DNA of 21,420 nt from Mucidula mucida (GCA_015501055.1 JADNYV010000572.1:1-21420), one strand, 5' to 3'. Positions 9,937-20,425 are shown, counted from the stretch's first letter. The notes: generated from the sequence alone by a model not told the origin. Made by a program: numbers and translations.

Positions 9937-10798
9937 CTACTTGACAGCGCGCTTGAAAGGCATTTTCAAACCGACAAAGAACCCTTTGCGTGCCTTCTTC
10001 ACGCTCTAGAAGATCATCAGCCTCAAATATCATTCAGGACGCGCAATGAAACAACTCACCGACTGTGGTGTGTCTACCTTGCCCGTTACACGCAAAATCG
10101 CACAGAGCCAATGGATGAAAGCGCGCCAGGAGCCGGTGAGCGCAGGCATGGCCATGGAAAGCAGGCTCGTGCTGGCGACAGGTCCGCTCTTGTCGCTGAG
10201 GCGGCTCAATGCGCCGAGGAAGCGTGTACGGCGGGGTTCAGGCGCGGGAGTGGACCCCGTCAACATCTGAATGATCTTGACCAAGTCGGCATCGTTGTTG
10301 CTGCTCTTGGAACCTTTGGTCGGCACCTTGAGAATACTCAAGATCTTGATCGTGGACTGGGAGCCTTGCGCGGGCTCGCCGTACGTGAGAAGGGCGACCA
10401 GCGTGGAAAGCACTTTCGAGTCCGAGTTCTTCTCTGCTTGTTCGAGGGCCTCTATCATGAGGGGGATGACGCGCGCCATTTGCCCGATGAGGATGGGCTT
10501 GAGGATGGCGCTGAGGGCCACAGGATTGCCGGAGAATGTAGAGAGGACTGCGACGGCGAGGAGAAGCTTACGCGTGTCGGAAGACTCGGTCGCGAGCTCT
10601 GGTATGAAAGAGGTGAAAGTGGACATGAAAGAATCGAGGGATTTGGTCTGGTCGCGCGTCGTGATGGCTCTAACCAGTGAGCAAGCAATGTTGGCGGCGA
10701 TGCTACCTGTTTTGGCGGTACTCTGTGTCATGGTTGTGAGATTGGTGATGTACTATGTAACAAGAGTGAAAGATATTTACTTTGGATGTGCTCGACAT
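9937..10798 (-). CDS. Unknown protein, partner of the kinase, right copy
   Basis: Second copy of the gene at 1290-2151, same structure: exons 10798-10781, 10722-10060 and 10005-9937, introns 10780-10723 (58 nt) and 10059-10006 (54 nt). The alternative start without the first intron is 10731. The product is identical to the left copy as read; only two silent changes are visible, both in the last exon (GTA/GTG and TTT/TTC). Beyond the stop codon the 3' flank differs clearly from the left copy. It is head-to-head with kinase copy 2, whose ATG is about 1.06 kb away. Function unknown. Two intact identical copies indicate either recent homogenisation or selection, and the sequence alone cannot separate these. 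Confidence 0.7.
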
Positions 10799-10864
10799 GA
10801 TGAGAATGTAATGGGCGAGGATGGTATGAGGGGGAGGTAGAATAACTCGCGATGCGCTTGCTCG

Positions 10865-10871
10865 TTATATA
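10865..10871 (-). promoter_or_regulatory. Putative TATA box of the unknown gene (right copy)
   Basis: TATATAA on the minus strand, the exact mirror of 1217-1223, upstream of the ATG at 10798. Confidence 0.5.
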
Positions 10872-11854
10872 GCAGAATCGACGGTCCACAGACCACAGTG
10901 GCCGACTCGTCCACACATGGCCGAGATACGCAAGTCATTGTTGTCTTTGTTCGACGCCACTGCTCGGTCCACAGCGAATCAGCAGGGCGGAAGATGGCCT
11001 CAATCTATGAGGCACAGTCCACATTATCGTACCTCAGCCATATAGAACAGTCGTCCACCGTACAAACCGTACAACCACCGTAGATTATTTGTTCAAAGAA
11101 AATTCCATTGAGGCCAACTTCCGCCGAACACTGGAAAGAAGATTAAGTGTTCTACCACGTGTTCCCTTTCACTCTGATGGAGACGAAATGACATCTAGGG
11201 AGTCGCAAGCGTTTTGTACGAGCGTAGAGGATTTGCGTAGGAGACACAAAGTAAGATGAGCCAAAGATGAGCGAAGGACATCAAGCTTTCAAGGCGCGGG
11301 AATGTCCAAACCAACACGTGCATTACCGGCAGGCAAATTTTGACAGAAATGGATGCGCCTGCCTTCGCAGGAACGGCTGTTTCAATGTTCATACGCCTCA
11401 CTCAGTCGGCTTCCGAGACGATATCGTTGGCTCGCATCAGACATAGCTACCCGTGTGGTATCGTGGCCTGGACAGATAAGTTGCTCTGGACTAAATCTGC
11501 GCTTTCAACTCTGTCAGTGCGGTCTACTCGCTCAACGAACACGGGTCAAGCGTCGACTCCGAGTCGAAGATGGACATGACAGGTAGGCCTAATTCCTCGT
11601 CCTCATTTGACGAAATCCTTTGTAGTCGTTGATAATGTGTTGACAGTCTGCTTACAGTGTGGCGTCTTTCTCGGCTAGATCGGGGCAAGAAGCAGTCCCA
11701 ATATCATGTGAAATCAACACGGAATAGAACCACTGGCTCCTGTTCGATCATATTCATCGTCTCTTTGCTCTTACCTTCGTCAGACTTTGATAGTTTGACG
11801 TATTCTTGCTGTTTTCCATCGCTTTACTGTTGCTCAATCTCTCTCATATCCACC
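10872..11854. other. Divergent intergenic region between unknown gene and kinase copy 2
   Basis: Mirror of 240-1216. It includes a 4-bp insertion near 11510 and about seven other changes in the part corresponding to left positions 437-592; the rest appears identical. The kinase-proximal part, up to about 11250, is also related to sequence upstream of kinase copy 3. No conserved frame is present, so I call it non-coding and probably regulatory. Confidence 0.6.
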
Positions 11855-12944
11855 ATGTCCCGCTCACTTCCTGATTTCACCAACACAGTCGTCGCCCACG
11901 GTCGCCTCCATCTCAAGAAACTGCTTGGGGCTGGCTCCTTTGGCGCTGTATACGAGGGTGTGGACATCCAGACGGCCTGCCCGCTGCAATACGCGGTGAA
12001 GGTCATGTTCACTCCCGCACCTGGCTCCTGCGAAGAGGAGCTACAAAGCGCCGAAATCGAACTGCACAAGCGGGTTTCTGACTACGACAACGTCGTCACC
12101 CTCTATGAACACATCGTCGAAGGTCCGTACAGTTACATTCTTCTCGCTCTCTGCCGTGGAGACAACCTCTACACTCGGCTGGGAAAACGGCAGTTTAGAC
12201 AGAACGACGACTTCATTCGTGAGACGATGGTGCAGATTATCGAAGGTTTGATGGCGTGTCACGAGAAGGGGGTTTATCACCGCGACCTGAAGCCAGAGAA
12301 CATCCTGACTTCCAGCGATGGGAGCAGAGTGTACTTGGCAGATTTTGGGTTATCGACGAAGGATCGCACGTCGACTGACTTTGGGGTGGGTACCTTGCCT
12401 TACATGTCGCCGGGTACGATTCCGCTGCACCTCTCATTCCTGATACTGACGTGCTGCAGAGTGCATCGGGTCACAGTACACATCCTCTTACTACTCCCCG
12501 CAATACAACGATATTTGGTCAGTGGGAGTCATCCTCGTCAACCTTGTCACCGGGTGCTATCCTTGGGACAGCGCAGAGTGGGAGGATCCTCTGTTCAGGG
12601 CGTTCCTCGGAGACCCAAACTCTATCGCAAAGACCATGCCGATGCGCATCTCGGTAGAGTGTAACGAGTTATTGCAATTCATCTTCCAGGTGGATCCACT
12701 CAGACGCATACCGCTTTCTCGGTTGGTCATGCTTGTTGAGCAAGTCGAGACATTCTTCCTGGAGCCTAGGATTGAACTCCCGCTTCCTCCTCCGCCATGC
12801 AACTCCGGAGGCGGTTCGATGCTAATGAATATTGATATTGCAGGGATCTCACCGCCTGATACCTCGCTCGGGATGGGTGTTCGGCTCCCACCGATGAACG
12901 TCGCGGACCGGGATGTAGGCTATTTTGCTGGAGGGCGCTCATAA
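11855..12944 (+). CDS. Ran1-like serine/threonine protein kinase, copy 2 (intact)
   Basis: Exons 11855-12413 and 12460-12944, with a 46-nt intron (GTACGA...GCAG, TACTGAC branch), encode 347 aa. The start has a good context (CCACCATG). An in-frame extension upstream is open but is not conserved in frame in copy 3, which supports this start. Catalytic features are complete: glycine loop GAGSFG (25-30), K49, helix-C Glu near E67, HRDLKPEN (142-149, catalytic D144), DFG (163-165), SPE (185-187) spanning the intron, and DIWSVG (204-209). The end of the kinase domain (FRAFLGDPNSIAKTMP, then DPLRRIPLSRL) resembles the fungal Ran1/Ksp1 family, whose members control meiosis entry, filamentation or nutrient responses. 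The C-terminal tail of about 60 residues is Pro/Gly-rich. An active cytosolic or nuclear kinase is expected; the exact role is unknown. Confidence 0.9.
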
Positions 12945-13016
12945 TTGGCTGGTCCAATCATACACGCGGTTCGCCTCACAGTCTTTTGGTCATTCGTTTG
13001 GTTACAGATATCTCTC

Positions 13017-13275
13017 TTGTGGGTACTGGGGGCTTCAGACGCGCAAAATATGGCACTGGCAACTGTGGGCATAAACATACATCCTTCCTGGCTGGGGAAG
13101 TAGCTTGGGATCTGGGGGCATTAGTACTTCTTTCCTGGCTGGGGAAGGGTTCATTCGAGAACTGGGGGCACAAACTTTGGGAACTGGGGGCATGCTTTGG
13201 GACATTGGGGCATTCTTTGGGAACTGCGGCTTAAGAAGCAGTTTATCTGCGTCGATTTTGGGTACTGGGGGCATA
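13017..13275 (+). repeat. G-rich minisatellite downstream of kinase copy 2
   Basis: Imperfect units of roughly 18-20 bp built around TTTGGGAACTGGGGGCA recur about eight to ten times, mixed with a second unit, TTCCTGGCTGGGGAAG. Between 13164 and 13221 six runs of three or more G are separated by short loops on the plus strand, so a G-quadruplex is possible. A related array follows kinase copy 3. It starts about 75 bp after the stop codon, so it may be transcribed in the 3' UTR. Confidence 0.75.
13085..13102 (+). repeat. Dispersed hairpin unit, first of six
   Basis: The motif TTCCTGGCTGGGGAAGTA recurs at 13124-13147 and 13411-13434 and, in reverse complement, at 18868-18894, 19130-19156 and 19178-19202. 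In its best form the ends GTACTTCC and GGAAGTAC pair as an 8-bp stem around an 11-nt loop. Confidence 0.7.
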
Positions 13276-13434
13276 CCTCTTATATTGTGACCTGGGCATG
13301 GGGTATATCACGGTCGTCTGGCAAACGACTGTCAGTGGATATGATGCACGCGCATTTGGCACTGGCGTGGTATCTGTGTAAATGATTCGAGCATTAGAGC
13401 TCTATTCGTATCTTCTTTCTGGCTGGGGAAGTAC

Positions 13435-14640
13435 AGTATTTGGGTATATCGGACGGCTCCCTGATTAGCACGATATTGGGGCGCTGCCGTGTGATCATGC
13501 GAGTATCAGCATCATTTTGCAGAACTGATATTCTCACCTCGTTTCCTTGGATCATTCGCGATTGTTTCTTGCATCAGCTCCTTGCTGGCTATCGGCGTTG
13601 TGACAGGTAGAACTGATAGGACGTGTTACAGGGAGGAAGAGAGTCGGGCAGTACTAGTTGTGGGTGCGCTCTCGAGGCGACGCGGCGTGTAGGAATATTC
13701 TGCAACTATTAGCCCTTCACCAGGACTGACAAGGTTTCAGGGATTCTTGACATTTTCGTTGCGTCGCCCATATGTGCTTACATCTTCACAGCATGGCCGT
13801 CCTGGGTGCATGCGATTCAACGGATAGATGTACCCCAAGTGGTGATGTACATGTACTGTGCTGATAGCACATGTAACTCTCTTACGTGCCTTAGTATCTA
13901 GATTTTTCGTCTTCAGGCATAGACTTGGGTTAATGTAGAATACGCTTATAACGAACTTATACGTAATGTCTAACCTATTCACTGCGAATGCGCCATCGAT
14001 GCATCAGGCGTATATTGTTACCAGTACAAACGGCATTCGGAGCCCCAGATCTCTCACAAGCAGGAAGGCGCGTGTGTAACACCCCTTTTTGAGTCACTTT
14101 GCACCCCACTATGTCTGTATCATTTAACCTTATCGTATTGAGAGATTATAAGTCACGTCCTCTAAGAATGCTCTGTCGACATTATAACTTGACTAAATCC
14201 ACTAACGTGGCAAGAGAGAGAAGTAGTACGAAATACATGCCACGCATACAGCCACTTCAGCCGTTCTTCTGAGGTCACTACTACAACTGTGGCGCGTTGC
14301 CCAAACCGTCGTGTCCAAAAGCTTCACGATAGAGCAACTGAAGAATGAAAACACAGATCGATAGCAGGACCCGCTGCAGCCGTATGGCGAATCCAAAATC
14401 TTCTTGCTCTTGACCGAGATGAAGTCGTGGAAATGACAGATAGGCCTTTGAATTTCCACTCAAATTCCTGTTTCTAACATTATGCTAGATTGACAGAAGT
14501 TTTCGTGATGGCGAATTGATGCACTGTGGCGTCTCGCCATTGGTAACAAATCTGGTGGTAGTGGTGCCCTGGGCATCCTATATCGACATACATTTGTGAA
14601 AGCCGCATTCGGAACAATCGCAGAAAAAAGGCTCAATTCA
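13435..14640. other. Long stretch without a supported gene
   Basis: The first part, to about 13850, is diverged repeat B. From about 13850 to 14640 I see AT-richer sequence with short overlapping frames and no recognisable protein or RNA. It ends at the stop codon of the AIM9-like gene at 14641, so its last part is that gene's 3' flank. Confidence 0.5.
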
Positions 14641-16352
14641 TTACATGTATGCCGCTTCGTCCATGTCGTCAAAAGGCCAGTGCGCTGCGACCTGGACGCG
14701 TTCCACTTCCGACTCGGCCGCAGGCAGTCCATCCTCCCGTATCTTCCTACTGCGCGTCATAGCCTCTTCGTAGTACTCGGCGGGCACCCAACCCTCCGGT
14801 CCGTGGAAGCCAATGACGTCCCGGCACGCCTCTAGCGCCTCGTCCGCTTCTTTCTGCTCTGCATCTAGTTTCATCGTCTCGTGTGCGTCTCCGGGGTCGA
14901 ACACGATAGGACACCGCAGGTCTTCTCCCATGAGCGTCTTCCACTTGTCCGTTGCTTCTATAAGCGCAACCTTCAGCGCCAGCGTTTCGCCCTGCCACGG
15001 GTCACTGGCATAGCGAAAGAGGCGGCGACGGAGCACATTCATGGGGTCCATCAATGCCGCGTAATGAAGCTCGTTTAACTCTTTCGTGTTTTTGACGTAA
15101 TGGTACTGGAGGAGGCGACGACGGTAGCGTGCTATTTCTCTGCTTTGCTGGATCACGTCCATGTCGTCCATCGTCTCCGGTAACGAGGGCCGCGTCATAG
15201 ATTGCGAGATAGGATCATTGCAGTTCTGAAAAAGTTGGGGTATGCTGGCGTGAAGAAATAAGGGTAGGATCGATGTATGTTGCCAGTCGATGAGGCCGAC
15301 GACGTGCAAGTTTGAACCGGAAACGATTATGTTGCCCGGCTGGAGGTCGGGATGGCGTATGCAAAAATGACGGAGCGTTGAGTTGCTAGAAATGAGTGAT
15401 GGCGCAATGAGGAGATAGCGATTGAGGTTCTCGATGTGAGCTGACGGTGGCTGCTCCTGGTACTTGTAAGCCTCCCTCCTTACGCGCTGAAACGGTAGCG
15501 ACGGTCGACCGAACCGCTGTAAAAACGCGAGTTCCTTTTCCGCGCCTTTTATGAAGGCTGCTTCGACACTTTCATCTGTAGTTTTTACTGAGTAACAAAA
15601 TCGGGGTAGATTGTGGCTTACAAGGTCCTCGATCCAAGTCGAGCTGTGATCTCCGGCCATACCATAGAGGTAGACTTGTATCCGGGCCAACGCAGAAGTC
15701 CTTGTTCGCGAGGGTGGTGCGGCCTGGCCTTATGTGCCAAGAGGCGCTCCTGGGTGCATTCTCCAAGTCTTCAGTAAAGTAAAGGCTTCCGCCAGCCGGG
15801 AGCACAATCGACATTATCTTCGACTCGAGTTGAGCAAGTTGGTGTGTAATAGAATTGATTTCACCCTCCTCTAGGTTAGACCATATGTCGCTCAAGTTAA
15901 TGCCTTGTACGAATTCCATGAAGATATACTCATTCCCTGCCGCGTTGTTCGGCGTTGGGGAATATCCGTATATCTGAGGCAGCGGTAGTCCCAAGGAACG
16001 GAGAAAGGCCATAGTAGCCACTTCACTAGCGACAGCGAAGTACTTTGGACTCGTAACCGGGTACGGGATACGCGCGACCATTTGGAAGCCACAACGCATG
16101 GTGATGAGAAAAATACGATTGAAGCCACCCTCGGCTATTTTTTTCAGGTCAACGATATCATCAGGACTTCGGTTTACGGCCTCCGCCGCAAGTCGACTAA
16201 GCTCATCAACCTTGAAAACAAGTTTGCGCTCTACGTGCCGAATGTCATCGTTGAAACTGACCATATTAAGAGTCAGACAAATACGCCGTGTACGAAACTT
16301 ACATCCACCGCCCAGACGTGTAGTTGAAAAGGTCATCACGAGACTGGGCCAT
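14641..16352 (-). CDS. AIM9-like aminoglycoside phosphotransferase-fold protein
   Basis: Exons 16352-16303, 16256-15622 and 15575-14641 (introns of 46 nt each, GTAAGT...TCAG and GTAAGC...ACAG) give 539 aa. The start yields MAQSRDDLFNYTSGRW, the usual opening of this family in fungi. Further hallmarks: GGFNRIFLI nucleotide-binding loop (60-68), VARIP in place of the usual lysine strand, FMEF hinge, FCVGPDT and WYGRR, DRGPY across the second intron, HPDLQPGN (303-310, D305 and N310) and IDWQ (D325 as metal-binding Asp). An acceptor 12 nt earlier would also keep frame. Relatives (PF01636; yeast AIM9/FMP29) are mitochondrial or of unknown substrate; they are not antibiotic resistance enzymes. It looks intact and appears to be a single-copy neighbour lying inside the spacer of repeat B. 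It is divergent to the ORF at 16770. Confidence 0.87.
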
Positions 16353-16769
16353 GATTGAATACGGGCGGAGTGTCGTCCGGGTTGAAATAAAGCTCCGGAA
16401 GGGAAACGACAAGGAGCGCAGTGAGGCGCGAGGACGACACAGAGACGGTGAGACTGGAACTGCCAGCAGCTTGAAGACGAGGCCAAGGGAGGACATGGAC
16501 GCCCGAATGAGATGTGAAACACAATTCTCACGACCACTTTAGGCTCGATAGCGGCTGGTTCAATAGGGCTATGACCATCACCTGATTCACCAACCGTTTC
16601 TGAAGTCGGAGCGAGAATTTAGCTACACGAAATATGTCACTGTCATTGAGTCGTGTGTGCTGGTGATCGTGTTTTCTAGGGCCTGTCAGTTGCTTTACTG
16701 ATGACCTTGCGTGTCAAGGCCCTTGTGCAATGGAGCCATATGGGCTTAGAAATAAACTCACTATTTGCG
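16353..16769. other. Divergent promoter region between AIM9-like gene and unknown ORF
   Basis: About 420 bp without a supported gene. It separates two divergent start codons and presumably holds both promoters. The frame downstream is open from 16701, so the plus-strand gene may begin slightly earlier or have an upstream exon here. Confidence 0.4.
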
Positions 16770-17267
16770 ATGAGTGTGATTACTTTAGATGATATTGGAT
16801 TGGAAGTGAGGACAAAGCTTACCGACGCTGTAGCGGATTTCAACGGTTTCCATGAGTTTGAAGAGACACGGCCGTTGGATAAGTTCGCTAGAGCGATTAC
16901 GGGTATTGATTCTGAGGATTCCATGTTGTCGCAAGAAAGAAAAAAGTGCCTCGGAACACGGCCCGATGCGCGAGCTCTTGCGAACCACGCCATGCTCCGC
17001 CGTTCCACGCGCCTCATAGAGACCGTCAGCCCATTCAACTCTTCCGTTACACTCGTCAAAGTAAAGCAAGAGTCCGAGAGACCAAGTAAACGACCTAAAT
17101 CAGAGGACTCCGCCGACGAACCCAAGCCTAACCGACCCAAAACCTCATCCACGAAGAAACAAAAACCCATACCGCAATCACGCGCCACACCGCACCCAGC
17201 ACCGGAAGCCGATTTCAAAGTTGTTCTGAAGTCTGTCAGTGCTGCTACCCAAGCGCGAAAGGTCTAG
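16770..17267 (+). CDS. Uncharacterised basic protein, possibly nuclear
   Basis: The frame from ATG 16770 to TAG 17265-17267 encodes 165 aa; an earlier in-frame ATG at 16701 would give 188 aa. The first half is mixed and probably folded (MSVITLDDIGLEVRTKL, then FEETRPLDKFARAITGID). The second half is low-complexity and rich in Lys, Pro and Ser, with a probable nuclear localisation signal (RPSKRPKSEDS) and more basic clusters (TSSTKKQKP). I recognise no family. The composition argues for this strand rather than the antisense frame at 16676-17218. No intron is needed. It could be a fragment of a longer chromatin-associated protein. Confidence 0.5.
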   Translation: MSVITLDDIGLEVRTKLTDAVADFNGFHEFEETRPLDKFARAITGIDSEDSMLSQERKKCLGTRPDARALANHAMLRRSTRLIETVSPFNSSVTLVKVKQESERPSKRPKSEDSADEPKPNRPKTSSTKKQKPIPQSRATPHPAPEADFKVVLKSVSAATQARKV

Positions 17268-17993
17268 TCTCCCTTAGGCAGACTCGATCAAAGCTGACAC
17301 TTCGATCTAGGTCTGGTCGACTGAGTAGTCCGTCGGTATACCATATTACCAACACCTGCACCAGTCACCTTTCGCACTGTTATAGCCTCAATTTATTTGA
17401 TTTCATTACTCAACAACCTAAGTAGCTAAGCCTCGAGGTGGCCGCGCATTTTACAGTCTCTACTCGCCAATATGGTGATTCTGAACATTGACGACTCTGA
17501 AGATACGCGCACTTTAGACTCGGTACCAGTCACTTCGCCAGTGTATCTTACTGGCGGGCGTCTGGCCTCGAGACTACGCGCACTTTGCGTCTCTCTTGCC
17601 CTTGAGTAGTCTGTGGTGCATAGTTATTCAACATTTAGATTTGAACGGCCTCAGTATTGAAGCTAAATTCCATTGGACCGATGTATCGACGAAGGGCACA
17701 GATCAAATGTGTATTACGCTCCAGTGTCCCCAGCGAGACAGCCTCGAGGTCAATCATTAAGTGTTACGAAGCTTCGGACAATGCGCAAACTGACTTCTCA
17801 TCTACTCAAATGCTGCAAATGTACTTGCTACGGCTGGTGTACTGTAAAAATACCGAGCTTGTTGAATGATGCGAGTTCAGAGGCAGAGACATACCTTCGT
17901 AGTGCTATATCAAACATCATGGCAGTATGAGTATCAAAGAATGACATACACAAGCCCGCCCTACGAACAGAGACATTAAGAGGACCACATTTA
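17268..17993. other. Intergenic stretch, nothing firm
   Basis: A 45-codon frame from ATG 17471 to TAG 17606-17608 is the best coding candidate but has no family support. TACGCGCACTTT occurs twice (near 17505 and 17573). Other frames are short and overlapping. Confidence 0.35.
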
Positions 17994-18500
17994 TCATGAC
18001 CCGGTACACTCACATGCCAGACTCCGCTGGGCCTTACTTCGTGAATGATGTACTCCGAGTCTGAGCGGGAGTTTCGGAATTGAAGGTGGCGTTGGTTGTA
18101 GCGGCTTGATCACGTCTGTATAGCTAGTCAAAAGAACTTTCGTACGAAGATTTAAATAACGCAAACCCAAAGGTAACGAGTCAGCCAGTACGCGATCTAT
18201 AAGGATGAATTGAGTCGAGAAGTTCGGAAGAGAGGAGAGAGTATTTACGAGCCGCTCGCCAGATAGAAGCTGTGCTTTCTTCACATTACGGAAACGTATG
18301 CCGATTTCAGCCTTGTCCAACAAGAAAAATCCCCCCGGTACTGGCACTTGTAACTTAGTAGCGGTCAGAAATCCAAAAGTCGCCTTGCGCGTATTCGTGT
18401 AATTCCATTCCTGTACCGTACATGGAGTATGAGTACTTGTGTTACATCCATCTGTGGCGCCTTGGGCCGCATGCGCGGCCATCCTGTCCGAGGCGTACAT
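17994..18500 (-). CDS. Doubtful ORF of 168 aa
   Basis: Open from ATG 18500 to a stop at 17994. The product is not recognised: an N-terminus with several Cys and Thr, then mixed sequence without hydrophobic signal or known motif. Its beginning lies in the weakly conserved outer part of repeat B, and the matching part of the copy-2 side (around 13790-13870) shows no corresponding open frame. This suggests either a chance ORF or a gene that survives only beside copy 3. Confidence 0.22.
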   Translation of the reverse strand: MYASDRMAAHAAQGATDGCNTSTHTPCTVQEWNYTNTRKATFGFLTATKLQVPVPGGFFLLDKAEIGIRFRNVKKAQLLSGERLVNTLSSLPNFSTQFILIDRVLADSLPLGLRYLNLRTKVLLTSYTDVIKPLQPTPPSIPKLPLRLGVHHSRSKAQRSLACECTGS

Positions 18501-18867
18501 GACACAAGTTGCGATTAGTGCAACATGTCGGCGAAGCGAGGCGGAAGATCCGAAAAGGTAGTCAGTCCTGGTGATCCGCTAAGAATGAAAAATCATACCC
18601 TACGAGTCGCCTCGAGAGTGCACGCCACAACTAGGTGTGCACTCCCGACACTCTTCCTCCCTCCGACACGTCATATCATTTCTGCCTTATCGCTGTGCTG
18701 ACACGACACGGAAATCCCAGTAAGGACCTGGTACGAGAAACAATCGCGAAAGATCACTCAGGTGTCTAATGAGTACCAGCTTCCCAATAGTGTCGAACGA
18801 TCCTTATCCAGACAGCGGTCATACATCCCCAAAGTATTCCTGGCCCGTATGGAAGAAATGAGCCACT

Positions 18868-18894
18868 GTACTTCCCCAGCCAGGAAGGAAGTAC
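18868..18894. repeat. Best-preserved hairpin unit
   Basis: GTACTTCC (18868-18875) pairs with GGAAGTAC (18887-18894) around an 11-nt loop. The corresponding copy-2 unit at 13411-13434 has lost part of the stem. Confidence 0.65.
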
Positions 18895-19002
18895 GAATAA
18901 ACCGACAGTGCTCAAATCGTATAATGCCAGTGCCAGATGCATGGGCAGGATTATCATTCACAGTCGTTTGCCAAAAGAACGTTAAAACGCCCCCTCAATG
19001 GA

Positions 19003-19262
19003 AGAGGTATGCCCCCAGTACCCAAAGTCGACGCAGATGAACTGCTTCTTGAGCCCCATCTCCCAAAGTATGCCCCCGGTTCCCAAAATTTGTGCCCTCA
19101 GTTCTCGAATGAACCCTCATGTACCCAATGTACTTCCACAGCCAGGAAAGAAGTACGAATGCCCCCAGATCCCAAGCTACTTCCCCAGCCAGGAAGGAAG
19201 TGAGTTTATGTCCCCAGTTGCCAGTGCCATATTTTGCGCGTCTGAAGCCCCCAGTACCCACA
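19003..19262 (-). repeat. G-rich minisatellite downstream of kinase copy 3
   Basis: Counterpart of 13017-13275, read on the minus strand. The units are the same (TGCCCCCAGTTCCCAAA type on the plus strand), but order and spacing differ, with two hairpin units (19130-19156 and 19178-19202) close together. G-runs are less regular than behind copy 2. Confidence 0.7.
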
Positions 19263-19335
19263 AGAGAGATATCTGTAACCAAACGAATGACCAAAAGACT
19301 GTGAGGCGAACCGCGTGTATGATTGGACTAGCCAA

Positions 19336-20425
19336 TTATGAGCGCCCTCCAGCAAAATAGCCTACATCCCGGTCCGCGACGTTCATCGGTGGGAGACGAA
19401 CACCCATCCCGAGCGAGGTATCAGGCGGTGAGATCCCTGCAATATCAATATTCATTAGCATCGAACCGCCTCCGGAGTTGCATGGCGGAGGAGGAAGCGG
19501 GAGTTCAATCCTAGGCTCCAGGAAGAATGTCTCGACTTGCTCAACAAGCATGACCAACCGAGAAAGCGGTATGCGTCTGAGTGGATCTACCTGGAAGATG
19601 AATTGCAATAACTCGTTACACTCTACCGAGATGCGTATCGGCATGGTCTTTGCGATAGAGTTGGGATCTCCCAGGTATGCCCTGAACAGAGGGTCCTCCC
19701 ACTCTGCGCTGTCCCAAGGATAGCACCCGGTGACAAGGTTGACGAGGATGACTCCCACTGACCAAATATCGTTGTATTGTGGGGAGTAGTAAGAGGATGT
19801 GTACTGTGACCCGATGCACTCTGCAGCACGTCAGTACCAGGAATGAGAGGTGCAGCGGAATCGTACCCGGCGACATGTAAGGCAAGGTACCCACCCCAAA
19901 GTCAGTCGACGTGCGATCCTTCGTCGATAACCCAAAATCTGCCAAGTACACTCTGCTCCCATCGCTGGAAGTCAGGATGTTCTCTGGCTTCAGGTCGCGG
20001 TGATAAACCCCCTTCTCGTGACACGCCATCAAACCTTCGATAATCTGCACCATCGTCTCACGAATGAAGTCGTCGTTCTGTCTAAACTGCCGTTTTCCCA
20101 GCCGAGTGTAGAGGTTGTCTCCACGGCAGAGAGCGAGAAGAATGTAACTGTACGGACCTTCGACGATGTGTTCATAGAGGGTGACGACGTTGTTGTGGTC
20201 AGAAACGCGCTTGTGCAGCTCGACTTCGGCGCTTTGGAGCTCCTCTTCGTAGGAGCCAGGTGCGGGCGTGAACATCACCTTCACGGCGTACTGCAGTGGG
20301 CAGGCCGTCTGGATGTCCACACCCTCGTACACCACACCAAAGGCGCCAGCACCTAGGAGCTTCGTGAGATGGAGGCGACCGTGGGCGACGACTGTGTTGG
20401 TGAAATCAGGAAGTGAGCGGGACAT
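19336..20425 (-). CDS. Ran1-like serine/threonine protein kinase, copy 3 (intact)
   Basis: Exons 20425-19867 and 19820-19336 with a 46-nt intron (19866-19821) encode 347 aa, the same length and splice structure as copy 2. All catalytic motifs are kept: K49, HRDLKPEN, DFG, SPE. Differences from copy 2 that I can read are few and lie mostly in the N-lobe: Lys21Thr, Ser28Ala (GAGAFG), Ala31Val, Cys59Tyr, Ile68Val, Tyr77His and Asp78Asn, then FRAY for FRAF and MPI for MPM in exon 2. From about residue 80 to the intron the two proteins are identical. The bases before the start read CCAAATG instead of CCACCATG, which removes the purine at -3. Inside the window no partner gene lies next to it. Confidence 0.9.

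Larger units (their letters stand above)
9617..12093 (-). repeat. Right arm of large inverted repeat A
   Basis: Reverse-complement copy of about 1-2490. It carries the unknown gene (minus) and the first part of kinase copy 2 (plus). Its inner end is rich in simple sequence absent from the left arm: alternating CG at 9723-9734, AC at 9811-9820 and TA at 9867-9876. Beyond 12093 the pairing presumably continues, but its partner lies left of the window. Confidence 0.95.
11250..13850 (+). repeat. Inverted repeat B, copy-2 side
   Basis: This region, containing kinase copy 2, pairs in reverse complement with about 18420-21040; position x pairs with about 32280-x in the coding part. Similarity is highest in the kinase coding region and weaker and gapped in both flanks. 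Downstream matches remain recognisable beyond the minisatellite, for example CACCAGGACTGAC at 13717-13729 and in the other copy near 18560. The ends are gradual, so both limits are approximate. Confidence 0.85.

Noticed and set aside
11657..11854. In-frame N-terminal extension of kinase copy 2
   Set aside because: A 2-base length difference near 11816 puts the same stretch out of frame in copy 3, and the ATG at 11855 has a good context.
14641..16352. Possible antibiotic resistance gene because of the APH fold
   Set aside because: The sequence hallmarks (YTSGRW, FCVGPDT, WYGRR, HPDLQPGN) are those of fungal AIM9-like proteins, not of resistance enzymes.
16676..17218. Antisense frame of 180 codons opposite the ORF at 16770
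   Set aside because: The opposite strand gives a more protein-like product with a nuclear localisation signal; this one looks like its mirror.
17471..17608. 45-codon frame with a good start
   Set aside because: No family, no conserved copy and no supporting context; possible by chance.
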